Shown in pieces: positions 53,943 to 63,156 of a DNA stretch of 64,000 nucleotides; positions within the stretch are counted from its first letter, which is position 1, and every line of letters begins with the position of its first letter. The notes beneath the pieces were generated by a model. That model ran no database searches and had not been told where the DNA came from. It saw only the letters and a program-made list of their open reading frames with translations. Both the position numbers and the translations under genes were made by a program. Source of the stretch: Labilithrix sp. (GTDB lineage: Bacteria > Myxococcota_A > Polyangia > Polyangiales > Polyangiaceae); NCBI GenBank assembly GCA_019637175.1, contig JAHBWD010000007.1, forward strand, positions 62,001 to 126,000. The letters are read 5' to 3'.

Positions 53943-55508
53943 ATGGCCGAGCGAGCCTCTTCGGGGGAGTCCGAGCGCCGCAAGGGCAAGGAGGAAGGCG
54001 AGAAGCCGGAGCGCGCCGAGCGCAACGGCAACGGCCGGAGCGTCGTGCCTCCCGCGCCGGACTCGAAGACCGCGCGCAGCGAGCGCGGCAGCCTCCCGCC
54101 GCCGAGGGGCTCGGAGCCGCGCGACGTCGGCAAGGACGTGAAGGACGCCAAGAAAGAGGGCAAGGACGCCCCGCCGAAGGAGGCTCATCCCTCGATTCCA
54201 CCGCTGCCGGCCGCCGGTCCGTGGCGCAGCTACAAGGAGATCGTCGCGCAAGTCGCGACGCGGATCGTCGAGGCGCAGCGGCCGATCCGCGTGCTCCAGG
54301 CCATCCGCTGGGACGCGTCGGTCGAAGAAGACTTCCGCAAGAGCAAGTACCGCGAGCTGCCCAAGGTCGACGCCGACTACTACGCGAAGCAGGAGCTGTT
54401 CTTCGATCCGAAGGAGAAGTCCGCCGAGTTCGAGGCGATCGCGCGCGACGTCGACCGCGAGCTCGGGGAGGCGGACGCGATCGGCAACATCCTCGCGAGC
54501 ACCGCGCTCGAGTATCGCGACCTCGTGCGCATGCTCGCCTCGCGCGGCACGCCGCTCTTCTATGGGTACTCACGTAAGCTCTACGGGTCGCCCAAAGACA
54601 AGTTCCCCGACGGCAAGACGTCGCTGCGCGATCTCGGCCACGTCCTCTACGAGATCCTCACGAACATCGACGAGTCGCTCCTCGGCACGCAGTACGAGCG
54701 GAACATCGCCGCGCCCGACGCCGCCGCGGAGCTGAACGACCGCTTCGCGGCGTACTTCGGCGACAGCTCGGTCCGCGTCGAGATCGACGACGCGCTCCTC
54801 AGCGACGCCGCCGCCGGCAGCGACTACGTCAAGGTCCGCTCGGGCGCGAAGTTCTCCACGCGCGACATCGACATCCTCGAGGTGCACGAGGGCTGGGTGC
54901 ACGTGGCGACCTCGCTGAACGGCCAGGCGCAGACGGTCGCGAAGTGGCTCGCCAAGGGGCCGCCGCGCACGACGACGGTGCAGGAGGGCCTCGCGGCGCT
55001 CTGCGAGATCTTCACGTTCCGCACGTATCCGCGGCGCGCGCGGCGCCTCAACGATCGCGTGCTCGCGGTCGACAAGGCGGAAGACGGCGCGAGCTTCGTC
55101 GACGTCTTCGAGTGGTTCCGCACCGAGGGCTACGACGAGGAGGAGTGCTTCCACAACACCCGCCGCATCTTCCGCGGCGGCGTGGTCGAGGGCGGCGCGC
55201 CGTTCACCAAGGACGCCTGCTACTGCAAGGGCATCGTCCTCAACTACGCGTTCATCCGGAGCGCCATCCAGCACAACCGCGTGGATTTGATCCCGTTCCT
55301 CTTCGTGGGCAAGGTCGCGCACGAAGACGTGCCGGTCCTCGCGCGCCGGGTGAACGACGGCGTCGTGAAGCCGCCGCACTTCTTGCCGCCGATGTTCCGC
55401 GATCTCAACGGCCTCGCGATCTGGATGGCGTACTCGACGTTCTTCACCCGCCTCGGCGGCGACGCGATCAGCGACTACTACGCGAAGCTCTTCGCCCGCG
55501 CGGGCTGA
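53943..55508 (+). CDS. QEGLA-motif putative metallopeptidase (DUF1704/MATCAP-like)
   Basis: A 521-aa soluble protein. The first ~80 residues are a highly charged, Lys/Glu-rich disordered leader. The rest matches the TIGR02421/DUF1704 family: HEGWVH (residues 315-320) is an HExxxH zinc-type motif and QEGLA lies at 347-351, followed by FRTYPRRARRLNDRV. The same HExxxH fold is found in eukaryotic tubulin tyrosine carboxypeptidases (MATCAP/TMCP), so a carboxypeptidase role is a reasonable guess; the bacterial substrate is unknown. Older names tie the family to flavohaemoglobin expression without mechanism. Confidence 0.9.
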   Translation: MAERASSGESERRKGKEEGEKPERAERNGNGRSVVPPAPDSKTARSERGSLPPPRGSEPRDVGKDVKDAKKEGKDAPPKEAHPSIPPLPAAGPWRSYKEIVAQVATRIVEAQRPIRVLQAIRWDASVEEDFRKSKYRELPKVDADYYAKQELFFDPKEKSAEFEAIARDVDRELGEADAIGNILASTALEYRDLVRMLASRGTPLFYGYSRKLYGSPKDKFPDGKTSLRDLGHVLYEILTNIDESLLGTQYERNIAAPDAAAELNDRFAAYFGDSSVRVEIDDALLSDAAAGSDYVKVRSGAKFSTRDIDILEVHEGWVHVATSLNGQAQTVAKWLAKGPPRTTTVQEGLAALCEIFTFRTYPRRARRLNDRVLAVDKAEDGASFVDVFEWFRTEGYDEEECFHNTRRIFRGGVVEGGAPFTKDACYCKGIVLNYAFIRSAIQHNRVDLIPFLFVGKVAHEDVPVLARRVNDGVVKPPHFLPPMFRDLNGLAIWMAYSTFFTRLGGDAISDYYAKLFARAG

Positions 55509-55628
55509 CGCCCGCGGATCCGCCGGGATCCGGCCACAGAGGGACGAGCGCTCTCCGGATCACCCCCTGCGGCGCGGGAATTTCCGCGCGATCGTGAGAG
55601 GTGGGAGGTTGGCCTACAGTGTGCCTTC

Positions 55629-56972
55629 GTGACCCCGATGCCTCGCTCGCTCTTCGGGTTCGTCCTCTTCGGGTTCGTGCTCCTCGCGTTCGGCTGCTCG
55701 GCGGACGTCGTCGAAGAAGAAGAGGCGGCGGAGACCGAAGACGAGATCGTGGCGACGTTCGATCGGATCGGCCGGATCGATTTGAACAAGACCTCACGCA
55801 TCCTCCTCGTCGGCGACTCGAGCAAGCTCGGCGAGCTGCCGCTCTGGTCGGCGACGACGCGCGCGCGGCGCTACGCGCAGCTCTACCCGAGCGATCAGAT
55901 CGTCTTGTTCGTCACCAAGGACGCGTCGAGCGCCGGCATCACGCAGGCCGGCGCCACGGCCGTGCGCGACGAGCCGTTCGGCGTCGTCGCGCTCGCGGAT
56001 CTGAAGAGGCTGTCGGCGGCGAAGCTCGTCGCCGCGCTCGATCGCTTCTCGCGGATCGCGAGCCTCGACTTCTTCGGGCACTCTTCGCCCTTCGGCGCGC
56101 TGCTCGAGGCCGAGGGCGAAGACCGGACGCTCGGCGCGAGCGCTCCGGCCAACATCGCGGCGCTCGCGGACAACTTCGCCCGCGACGCGAACCCGTACGT
56201 GACCCTCAACGGCTGCAACGGCGGCGCGAGCACCGCCGCGTACCTCTCGAAGCTGTGGCGCGTGCCCGTCTCCGGCGCGCTCACGGGGACGAACTTCCAG
56301 GTGCTCATGAGCGACGGGCGCTGGTACTTCAACGACGAGGGCTTTTCGCCGCCGGGCACCACGACGGTCGCGAAGAACGAAAGGTCGTTCGGGCCCGCGA
56401 GCTCGCCTTCGTGCCGCGCCGGCGCCTGCGTGCGGATGAAGCCTCAAGACGCGCCGTATCGCGGCGTCTGGGCCAACCCGGACACCGGCTTTCAGTACGG
56501 GCTCGGGTACTTCAAGTTCTTCTGCGACTTCCCCGACGTGAACGCGTGCCGTCGCGGCATGGCGGCGAGCCTCTACGCGTTCGCGTCGATCAAGCCGATC
56601 GATCGACGGTCGTCCGACGCGGACGTCAAGGAGGTGCTCGCCGACTTCTTCTGCTCGGGGAGCAAGGACCCGGCGTGGTTCGACGGGTGCCGCGCGCAGC
56701 TCTTCGCTGCCGCGGCGTCGGGCGCGGCGTTCTCGCCGATGCGCAGCGCCAACGACTGGTCGCACGAGTGCGACTTCAAGGGCTGCCAGCAGAAGCTCCG
56801 GTGCAAGGTGGTCGACGGCGCTCCGCAGAAGAAGACGTGCGCGTGGGTGAGCCCCGCGTGCGCCGACAGCCAGAGCGCCGCGAGCTGCCGCCCGAAGAAC
56901 ACGACGAAGCAGACGACGAACGCCGAGCTCGCGCGCTACCTCGAAGGTCACCGCCTCCTGCGCGGCAACTGA
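55629..56972 (+). CDS. Lipoprotein with caspase-like His/Cys pair, uncharacterised
   Basis: A 447-aa lipoprotein: leader ending LLAFGCSAD, lipid Cys near residue 23, then an acidic stretch. The next domain has hydrophobic-strand-plus-His IASLDFFGHSSPFG (H151) and hydrophobic-strand-plus-Cys PYVTLNGCNGGAS (C196), 45 residues apart, the layout of clan CD cysteine peptidases (caspase, legumain, DUF4347-type). The C-terminal 200 residues carry about twelve cysteines. GTG 55629 or ATG 55638 can start it. Peptidase activity is inference. Confidence 0.7.
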   Translation: MTPMPRSLFGFVLFGFVLLAFGCSADVVEEEEAAETEDEIVATFDRIGRIDLNKTSRILLVGDSSKLGELPLWSATTRARRYAQLYPSDQIVLFVTKDASSAGITQAGATAVRDEPFGVVALADLKRLSAAKLVAALDRFSRIASLDFFGHSSPFGALLEAEGEDRTLGASAPANIAALADNFARDANPYVTLNGCNGGASTAAYLSKLWRVPVSGALTGTNFQVLMSDGRWYFNDEGFSPPGTTTVAKNERSFGPASSPSCRAGACVRMKPQDAPYRGVWANPDTGFQYGLGYFKFFCDFPDVNACRRGMAASLYAFASIKPIDRRSSDADVKEVLADFFCSGSKDPAWFDGCRAQLFAAAASGAAFSPMRSANDWSHECDFKGCQQKLRCKVVDGAPQKKTCAWVSPACADSQSAASCRPKNTTKQTTNAELARYLEGHRLLRGN

Positions 56973-56984
56973 CGTTTCTTCTCG

Positions 56985-57779
56985 TCAGCGACCGCGGAAC
57001 TGAGGCTTGCGCTTCGCGACGTAGGCGTTGAGGCCTTCCTTCGCGTCGGCCGACGCGAAGAGCTCGGCCTGGAGCTCGCGCTCGAGCGCGAGGCCCTGGT
57101 CTTGGCTCATGTCGAGCCCGCTCTGCACCGCGCGCTTGATGCGCCCGACGGCGAGCGCCGCGCCGCTCGGCGGGCAGAAGGCGTGGGCGTAGTCGATGAC
57201 GAGGCGCAAGAACTCCTCGTGGGTGTCGGTCGACCACGCCTTGTTGACGAGCCCGCACTCGAGCGCCTTGGCGACGTTCATCTTCGAGCCCTCGACCATC
57301 ATCTCGATGGCCTTCGACTTGCCGAGGAGGCGCGCGAGGCGCTGCGTGCCGCCGGTGCCCGGCAAGACGCCGAGCGCGACCTCGGGCAGTCCGATCTGGA
57401 ACTCTCCGGCGCGCGCGATGCGCATGTCGCACGCGAGCGCGATCTCGAGGCCGCCGCCGACCGCGTGGCCGTTGAGCGCGGCGATGCAGAGCTTGGGCGT
57501 CTGCTCGAGGCGGCTGAGCGTCTCGTTGGCGTGGAGGCAGAAGTAGTACTTGAACGTCGTGTCGGCCTCGCGAAGCATGTTGATGTTCGCGCCGGCGCAG
57601 AAGAACTTCTCGCCGTGACCGGTGATGACGATGACGTGGACGTCGTTGTCGAAGCGCGCCTCGAGGATGTACGCGTCCAGCTCCTTGAGCATCTCGTACG
57701 AGTACGCGTTGACCGGAGGGTCATGGAGTGTGAGGACGGCCACACCCTTTTCGGTCATGTAGTTCACGAGCGCGCCCAT
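56985..57779 (-). CDS. Enoyl-CoA hydratase/isomerase family protein
   Basis: A 264-aa crotonase-fold enzyme. Oxyanion-hole strands FFCAGANINML and AALNGHAVGGGLEIALACD are present; the two catalytic acidic positions correspond to the Glu in GGGLE and the Glu in GLPEVALGVLPGTGGTQ. This fits hydration of 2-enoyl-CoA in beta-oxidation, though isomerase or other crotonase chemistry cannot be excluded. Divergent from the ACP gene across 140 bp. Confidence 0.92.
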   Translation of the reverse strand: MGALVNYMTEKGVAVLTLHDPPVNAYSYEMLKELDAYILEARFDNDVHVIVITGHGEKFFCAGANINMLREADTTFKYYFCLHANETLSRLEQTPKLCIAALNGHAVGGGLEIALACDMRIARAGEFQIGLPEVALGVLPGTGGTQRLARLLGKSKAIEMMVEGSKMNVAKALECGLVNKAWSTDTHEEFLRLVIDYAHAFCPPSGAALAVGRIKRAVQSGLDMSQDQGLALERELQAELFASADAKEGLNAYVAKRKPQFRGR

Positions 57780-57919
57780 CTTCTTTCTCCGTCCTTTCCT
57801 TCCGAGTCCTTCCGAGCCGTGACGAACCGCTGAAAATTCGCGGAATCTCTTCTAGCAAAGGCCGGGTTTGCCGGAAAAGGCCGAGGCGTGGTACGTGGTG
57901 TGCTTCGGCCTGGCTGTCG

Positions 57920-58210
57920 ATGCAACGTTCCGACCTGAAACGCGAAATCAAGGAGATCCTCGTCGCCGAGCTGAACCTCGCCGGCAGGGATCCCGCGAGC
58001 ATCGACGACGAGGCGCCGCTCTTCGCTCCGTCGCCGTCCGGGGGGCTCGGCCTCGACTCGCTCGACGCCCTCCAGATCGCGATGCTGGTCGAGGATCGCT
58101 TCGGCGTCCGCGTCCCGGAGGGTGACGAGGCGCGACCGATCTTCCGTTCGGTGGCCTCTCTCGCCGACTTCATCGGCGATCATCGCGACGCGAAGGCGAG
58201 CGCTCGGTAG
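57920..58210 (+). CDS. Acyl carrier protein
   Basis: A 96-aa ACP. The phosphopantetheine attachment Ser is S47 in GLGLDSLDALQIA, followed by the recognition helix MLVEDRFGVRVPEG. It is longer than housekeeping AcpP and has a loop (EAPLFAPSPSGG) before the DSL motif, common in secondary-metabolite and specialised lipid ACPs. The KS-KS fusion starts 6 nt downstream, so it very probably serves those synthases. Confidence 0.93.
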   Translation: MQRSDLKREIKEILVAELNLAGRDPASIDDEAPLFAPSPSGGLGLDSLDALQIAMLVEDRFGVRVPEGDEARPIFRSVASLADFIGDHRDAKASAR

Positions 58211-58216
58211 GGCTCC

Positions 58217-60409
58217 ATGATCGTGGTCACGGGCCTCGGCGCCGTCACCTCGCTCGGCGCGACCGCCGGCGAGACGTGGGAGCGGATCGTGCGTGGCGAT
58301 CGCGGGCTGTCGGAGCTGTCGCTCTTTCCCGCCGACGGCTATCGCGTGCGGCTCGTCGGCGAGGCGACCGCGTTCTCGCGCCGTCGCGACGCCGCCGAAG
58401 ACGTGTCGCGCACGAGCGATCTCGCGCTCGCGGCCGCGCGCGAGGCGCTCTCGTCGGCCGGCCTCGGCCTCGGGCGCGGGCGGATCGGCCTCGTGGTCGG
58501 CGGCAGCACCGCGGGCATGCTCGAGACCGAGTCGCTCTTGCCGGTGATCTTCGGGCCCGAGGGCGCCGTCGATTCGAAGGCGCGCGACGAGGCGCTCAGC
58601 AAGATGTTGAGCCACCCGCTCAGCGCGCCGACCGATCGCCTCGCGCGCGAGCTCGGCCCCTTCGATCGCGTGCGCTCGCTCTCGAGCGCGTGCTCGAGCG
58701 GGGCGAGCGCGATCATGGTCGGCGCGACGTGGCTCGAGCTCGGGCTGTGCGACGTCGTCTTGTGCGGCGCGGCCGACGCGCTCTGCCGAGTGACCGTCGC
58801 CGGGTTCAACGCGCTCGGTTCGCTCGATCCCGAGGGCGCGCGTCCGTTCGATCGGAGGCGGCGGGGCCTCACGCTCGGTGAGGGAGCCGGCTTCGTCGTG
58901 CTCGAGCGGGCAGCCGCGGCGACCGCCCGGGGAAAAGATGCAGTATGCACGCTCCTCGGCTGGGCGGCGCGGGCCGAGGCGCACCACATCACGAACCCGG
59001 AGGCGACGGGGCAGGCGCCCTCGCGCGCGATGGAAGCGGCGCTCGCGCGCGCGGGGCTCGGGCCCGAAGACGTCGACTACGTCAACGCGCACGGCACGGG
59101 TACGCCGCTCAACGATCCGATGGAGACGCGGGCGCTCGCGCGCGTCTTCGGCGCGCACCTCGCGCGCGTCGCGGTCTCGAGCCAGAAGGGGCAGATCGGC
59201 CACACGCTCGCGGCGTCGGGCGCGATCGAGGCGATCGTCACGGCGCTCGCGATCGCGAAGGGCGTCGTTCCCCCGACGGGGGGCCTCGAGGACCCCGATC
59301 CCGAGTGCGCGCTGCTCCACGTGCGGAAGGCCGAGCGCCGCGACGTGCGCGCGGCGCTCTCGAGCTCCTTCGGTTTCGGCGGCATGGACACCGTGCTCGC
59401 CTTCGGGCGCGCCGACGTCCGCGCCTCGCGGCCCGCGCGCGCCCCGCGCAAGGTCGTGATCACCGGCGCCGCCGCGATCACGCCGGCGGGGATCTTCGAG
59501 GGCGACGCGGTCGCCGGCGTGCTCGGCGCGGACGACGACGGCGGCCAGCGGCTGACCGTCGACGTGAGCGATCACCTCGACGCCGCGCGCGCGCGCCGGC
59601 TCGATCGCGCGTCTCGGATCGCGGCGGTCGCGTGCGAGCGCGCGCTCGGCCGCGTGGACGCCGCCGGGATCATCTTCGGCAACGCGTTCGGATCCGTCGA
59701 GGGCACCTCCGCCTTCATGCGCCGGCTCCAGCAGAAGGGCGCTCGCTTCGCGAGCCCCGCGGACTTCCCGAGCCTCGTGCCGAGCTCGCCCGCGGGGCAC
59801 GTGTCGATCTATCTCGGCCTCGGCGGACCGACGATGGCCGTCGCTGATCTCGGGTGCTCGGGCGAGTGCGCCGTGACGCAGGCGTACGAGCTCGTCGCCG
59901 CGGGCGACGCCGATCGGATCGCGGTCGTCGCGGTGGAGGAGGCGAGCCCGATCGTCGACGAGGTGTTTCGCGTCGTGTTCGGACCCGACTCGCGCGACGC
60001 GCGCGCCGATCGGCCCGTGCGCCGCGAAGGCGCGGGGGCGGTCGCGCTCGCGGCCGAAGACGTCGCCCGGGCCGAGGGCCTCTCGATCCTCGCGCGCGTC
60101 GAGCAGATCGTCGCCTGGACGAGCGATTCGCGCGCACACGAAGAGCTCGCGCCGCCCGCCGCTTCCCATCGCGCGGTGGTGGTGGTCGGAGGGGTCAGCG
60201 ATGCGGTCGACCGGTTCGTCGCGCGGTCGGCATGGGCGCGATGTGAGCGCTTCTCGTGCGCCGAGCGGAGCGGATCGCACGAGGCCGCCGGTGGGATCGC
60301 CGTCGCGGCCGCGGCGTCGATGCTGGTGACCGGCGCCGCCGACGCGGCGCTCTGCGTGGGCGTCGCGCGCGGGTGGGGCTACGCCATCTCGCTCCGGAAG
60401 GGGACGTGA
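58217..60409 (+). CDS. Beta-ketoacyl-ACP synthase fused to a second, partial KS domain
   Basis: A 730-aa condensing enzyme. The first KS (residues 1-400) is complete, with C159 in SSACSSG, H292 in NAHGTGTPLND and H329 in GQIGHTLAASG, spacing as in FabF. At about residue 411 a second KS-like domain begins (KVVITGAAAITPAG), keeps a Cys at the nucleophile position (C547, LGCSGE) but lacks HGTGT; only a displaced SGSHEAAGG stands near the second His. It is about 90 residues short of a full KS. The pair resembles a fused KS-chain-length-factor. Stop overlaps the next ATG. Confidence 0.9.
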   Translation: MIVVTGLGAVTSLGATAGETWERIVRGDRGLSELSLFPADGYRVRLVGEATAFSRRRDAAEDVSRTSDLALAAAREALSSAGLGLGRGRIGLVVGGSTAGMLETESLLPVIFGPEGAVDSKARDEALSKMLSHPLSAPTDRLARELGPFDRVRSLSSACSSGASAIMVGATWLELGLCDVVLCGAADALCRVTVAGFNALGSLDPEGARPFDRRRRGLTLGEGAGFVVLERAAAATARGKDAVCTLLGWAARAEAHHITNPEATGQAPSRAMEAALARAGLGPEDVDYVNAHGTGTPLNDPMETRALARVFGAHLARVAVSSQKGQIGHTLAASGAIEAIVTALAIAKGVVPPTGGLEDPDPECALLHVRKAERRDVRAALSSSFGFGGMDTVLAFGRADVRASRPARAPRKVVITGAAAITPAGIFEGDAVAGVLGADDDGGQRLTVDVSDHLDAARARRLDRASRIAAVACERALGRVDAAGIIFGNAFGSVEGTSAFMRRLQQKGARFASPADFPSLVPSSPAGHVSIYLGLGGPTMAVADLGCSGECAVTQAYELVAAGDADRIAVVAVEEASPIVDEVFRVVFGPDSRDARADRPVRREGAGAVALAAEDVARAEGLSILARVEQIVAWTSDSRAHEELAPPAASHRAVVVVGGVSDAVDRFVARSAWARCERFSCAERSGSHEAAGGIAVAAAASMLVTGAADAALCVGVARGWGYAISLRKGT

Positions 60410-61182
60410 TGTCGCGCGTCGTCACGGGCTTGATCGCGCTGTTGTCGATCGGCTGCGCGCGGGGCACGGCCTCGCGGAGCCCCTACGAGATCATCGCCAA
60501 GCCGCAGCTCGTCGAGGTCGCGCGCGAGGTCCCCGAGGTCTCTCAATACGAGTGGACCATCGCGCGCGATCGACTGAGCCGCGTCCGCCGCGGGATCCCC
60601 GATCGGCCTTACGTGGAGCGCGTGCGCCTCGCGATCGCCGATCCGCGCACGGGCAAGCAGTACGAGGCGCGCGGCGCCATCGCCGTGAGCCCGTCGCGCG
60701 CCGCGCGGATGATGCTCGTGGGGCCGGGAGGCACGACGGCGCTCGACGTCTGGGTCACGAAGGACCGCTTTCGCTTCGTCGTCCCGTCGATCAACCTCGA
60801 GCGGCGCGGCGGCAGCGATCCGGCGGACGCGAAGGGCCTTCCGATCGGCATGCTCCGCTGGTGGTTCCTCTCGCCGCTCGACGGCCGGCTGCTCATCGCG
60901 CGCTCGACGCCGGCGGAGAGCGCGTGGGTGCTGCGCGAAGGGCGTGCGACCATCAGCGTGCGCAGCGACGGGCGGCGCTTCATCGCGCTCCGGCGCGAGA
61001 ACGACGGGCTCGAGGCGATCGAGTGGATCGGGCGAGGCCTCTTCCCGACGCCGGGGGCGCGCGGTCGCTACATCGACGGGCGCTACGGGCTGCGCGTCGA
61101 GATCTTCGTCGAGGACGTGCTCCCGAACGAGCCCGATCCCGGCGCCTTCGTCGATCCCGACGAGGAGGGGACGGCGTTGTGA
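60409..61182 (+). CDS. Lipoprotein between the KS fusions (LolB/DUF4292-like?)
   Basis: A 257-aa lipoprotein: leader MSRVVTGLIALLSIGCARG with lipid Cys near residue 16. The body has a stretch of beta strands (RAARMMLVGPGGTTALDVWV; FRFVVPSINLERR; DGRLLIARS) like LolA/LolB-type lipid-binding half-barrels, which also occur in aryl-polyene clusters. TGATG overlap with the first KS gene and GTGA with the second make it an integral operon member. It may carry the lipid product to the outer membrane; this is inference. Confidence 0.75.
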   Translation: MSRVVTGLIALLSIGCARGTASRSPYEIIAKPQLVEVAREVPEVSQYEWTIARDRLSRVRRGIPDRPYVERVRLAIADPRTGKQYEARGAIAVSPSRAARMMLVGPGGTTALDVWVTKDRFRFVVPSINLERRGGSDPADAKGLPIGMLRWWFLSPLDGRLLIARSTPAESAWVLREGRATISVRSDGRRFIALRRENDGLEAIEWIGRGLFPTPGARGRYIDGRYGLRVEIFVEDVLPNEPDPGAFVDPDEEGTAL

Positions 61183-63104
61183 GGGCGGCCGTCGTCGCGT
61201 TCGGCGCGTCGTCTGCGCTCGGCGAGGGTGACGCCGCGCTCGGCGTCGGCGAGATCGGCGCGGCGCCGCCGGCTGCGGTCGGCCGCGACCCGGAGCTCGA
61301 TCGGGCGAAGCTCGCGCGTCCCTACTGCGCGCGCGCGGCGGTCGCCGACGAGGCGCGGGACCGCGCCACGGTGCTCTTCGAGCGCGCGCTCGCGGCGTGC
61401 GCGCGCGATCTCGACGTAGCCCTGCCGAGCTGGCGCGCGCGTCGCGTCGGCCTCGCGATCGGCACGTCGAGCGGAGGCATGCGGACGTTCGAGCGGCTCT
61501 TCGCCGGAGACGCGGGAGCGTCCGCCGAAGGCACGATCGGCGCGACGTACCTCGGCCCGGTGATCGAGGCGGCGAGGCCGTGCGATCTCTCGCCCTTCGC
61601 CTTCGTCCTCGGCGCGTGCGCGTCGGGGACGCTCGCGATCGGCTTGGCGCGAGAGTGGCTGCTCGCCGGCCGCTGCGACGTCGCGCTGTGCGGTGGCTTC
61701 GACGCCGTGAGCGTCTTCGTTGCCTCCGGCTTCGAGGTCTTGCGTGCAGTATGCACGGAAAAGGGCCCTCGCCCGTTTCGCAAGGGGCGCGACGGCCTCG
61801 CGCTCGGGGAGGGCGCGGCGATCCTCGCCCTCGTGAGGCCGGACGACCTCCCCGCGTCGCGCGCGCCCTTGGGCTGGGTCGCGGGTTTCGGCGCGACGTG
61901 CGACGCGGTGCACTTGACCGCGCCTGACCGCGAAGGGCGCGGGCTCGCGCGCGCGGCGCGGCAGGCGCTCGAAGACGCCGGGGTGGCGAACGTCGGGCTC
62001 GTCAGCGCGCACGGCACGGCCACCGACTTCAACGACGCGTCGGAGTCACGCGCGATTCGCGCCGCGCTCGGCGAAGGATCGGACGCGATCGTCGTGCACG
62101 CGCTCAAGGGCGCGATCGGGCACACGCTCGGCGCCGCCGGCGCGCTCGAGTCGCTCTCGGCGCTCGCGGCGATGCGCGCGGGGATCGCCCCGGCGTCGGT
62201 CGGCGGCGGCGAGATCGACGGCGCCGTGCGCGTCCTCGATCGCGCCGAGGCCTCGAGCGCGCCTCGGGCGCTCAAGCTCTCGGCGGCGTTCGGCGGCGCG
62301 AACGCGGCGCTCGTGTTGACGCGCGCGGGGGAAGAGAACGGAGCGGGGATTCGAAAGAGAGGCGCGGAGGCGCGGGAGGTCTTCGTGTCGCGCGGCGTGG
62401 CGGTGGTCGGGGAGGCGGCGCGCGACGTGTCGGCGGCGTCGCTCGCGGCGGCGACCGGGTACGCCGAGGATCGGATCGCGCGGGCGGACGGGCTCGTGAA
62501 GCTCGCGCTCGCGGCGTGCGCGAAGCTCCGCGACGAGGTCGGATCGCTCGAGGGGGCCGGCATCGTCGTCGGGCACGGGCTCGCGACGATGGACACGAAC
62601 GCGGCGTACCTCGAGCGGATCCTGAAGGCGGGCGCGAGCAGGGGCGAGCCCCGGCGTTTTCCGTACACGACGCCGAACGCCGCGGCCGGGGAGTGCGCGG
62701 TCGCGTTCGGCATGACGGGGCCAGCGTTCGCGGTCGGGGGCGGACCGCACGGAGGGATCGAAGCGCTCGCGGTCGCCGCGGATCTCTTGGGGGCGGCGGT
62801 GGCCGATCGCATCGTCGTGGTCGCCGTCGACGAAGCGGGGCAAGGGTCGCGGAGGCTCGCGCCCGCGACCGAGCCCGGCGCGGTCGCGCTGCTCGTCTCG
62901 CGCGGCTCGCCGTCGGCCGCCGCGCGCCTCGAGAGCTGCGCCGTCGGCCTGCCGCGCGGCGGCGCGACCGCGAGCTACGGGCCCGGCGCGGCGGTCGAGG
63001 CCCACCGCGCCTTGCTTCCGCTCGCGGAGGCCGCCGGCCCCGACGAGGTCACTGCGACGACCCCGTGGGGAGGATTTGCCAACGCCTCGTTCTTCTGGCT
63101 CTAA
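61179..63104 (+). CDS. Second KS fused to a nucleophile-less partial KS
   Basis: A 641-aa condensing enzyme. First KS: C147 in GACASGT, H278 in SAHGTATDFND and H315 in GAIGHTLGAAG, all intact; the N terminus is short. From about residue 400 a second KS-like half follows (AGIVVGHGLATMDTN; MTGPAFAVGG), in which the nucleophile position aligned to C547 of the neighbour is His524 (GGGPHGG), and no HGTGT or GH motif is found. It resembles a chain-length-factor half rather than an active enzyme. GTG 61179 overlaps the lipoprotein stop. Confidence 0.88.
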   Translation: MRAAVVAFGASSALGEGDAALGVGEIGAAPPAAVGRDPELDRAKLARPYCARAAVADEARDRATVLFERALAACARDLDVALPSWRARRVGLAIGTSSGGMRTFERLFAGDAGASAEGTIGATYLGPVIEAARPCDLSPFAFVLGACASGTLAIGLAREWLLAGRCDVALCGGFDAVSVFVASGFEVLRAVCTEKGPRPFRKGRDGLALGEGAAILALVRPDDLPASRAPLGWVAGFGATCDAVHLTAPDREGRGLARAARQALEDAGVANVGLVSAHGTATDFNDASESRAIRAALGEGSDAIVVHALKGAIGHTLGAAGALESLSALAAMRAGIAPASVGGGEIDGAVRVLDRAEASSAPRALKLSAAFGGANAALVLTRAGEENGAGIRKRGAEAREVFVSRGVAVVGEAARDVSAASLAAATGYAEDRIARADGLVKLALAACAKLRDEVGSLEGAGIVVGHGLATMDTNAAYLERILKAGASRGEPRRFPYTTPNAAAGECAVAFGMTGPAFAVGGGPHGGIEALAVAADLLGAAVADRIVVVAVDEAGQGSRRLAPATEPGAVALLVSRGSPSAAARLESCAVGLPRGGATASYGPGAAVEAHRALLPLAEAAGPDEVTATTPWGGFANASFFWL

Positions 63105-63156
63105 TCTCGCAAACCTCGTGGCGGAATCCCCCCCGGGGGCTCCGTGTTGGGTGCCC

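Noticed and set aside
55572..55589. GCGCGG/CCGCGC hairpin upstream of the caspase-like gene
   Set aside because: Short stem, no T tail and GC-rich background make it likely by chance; not listed as a terminator.
58217..60409. Possible pseudogene or frameshifted KS pair
   Set aside because: Both fusions are open over their whole length with neighbour-like codon use, and the same KS-partial KS design occurs twice, which argues for a real architecture.
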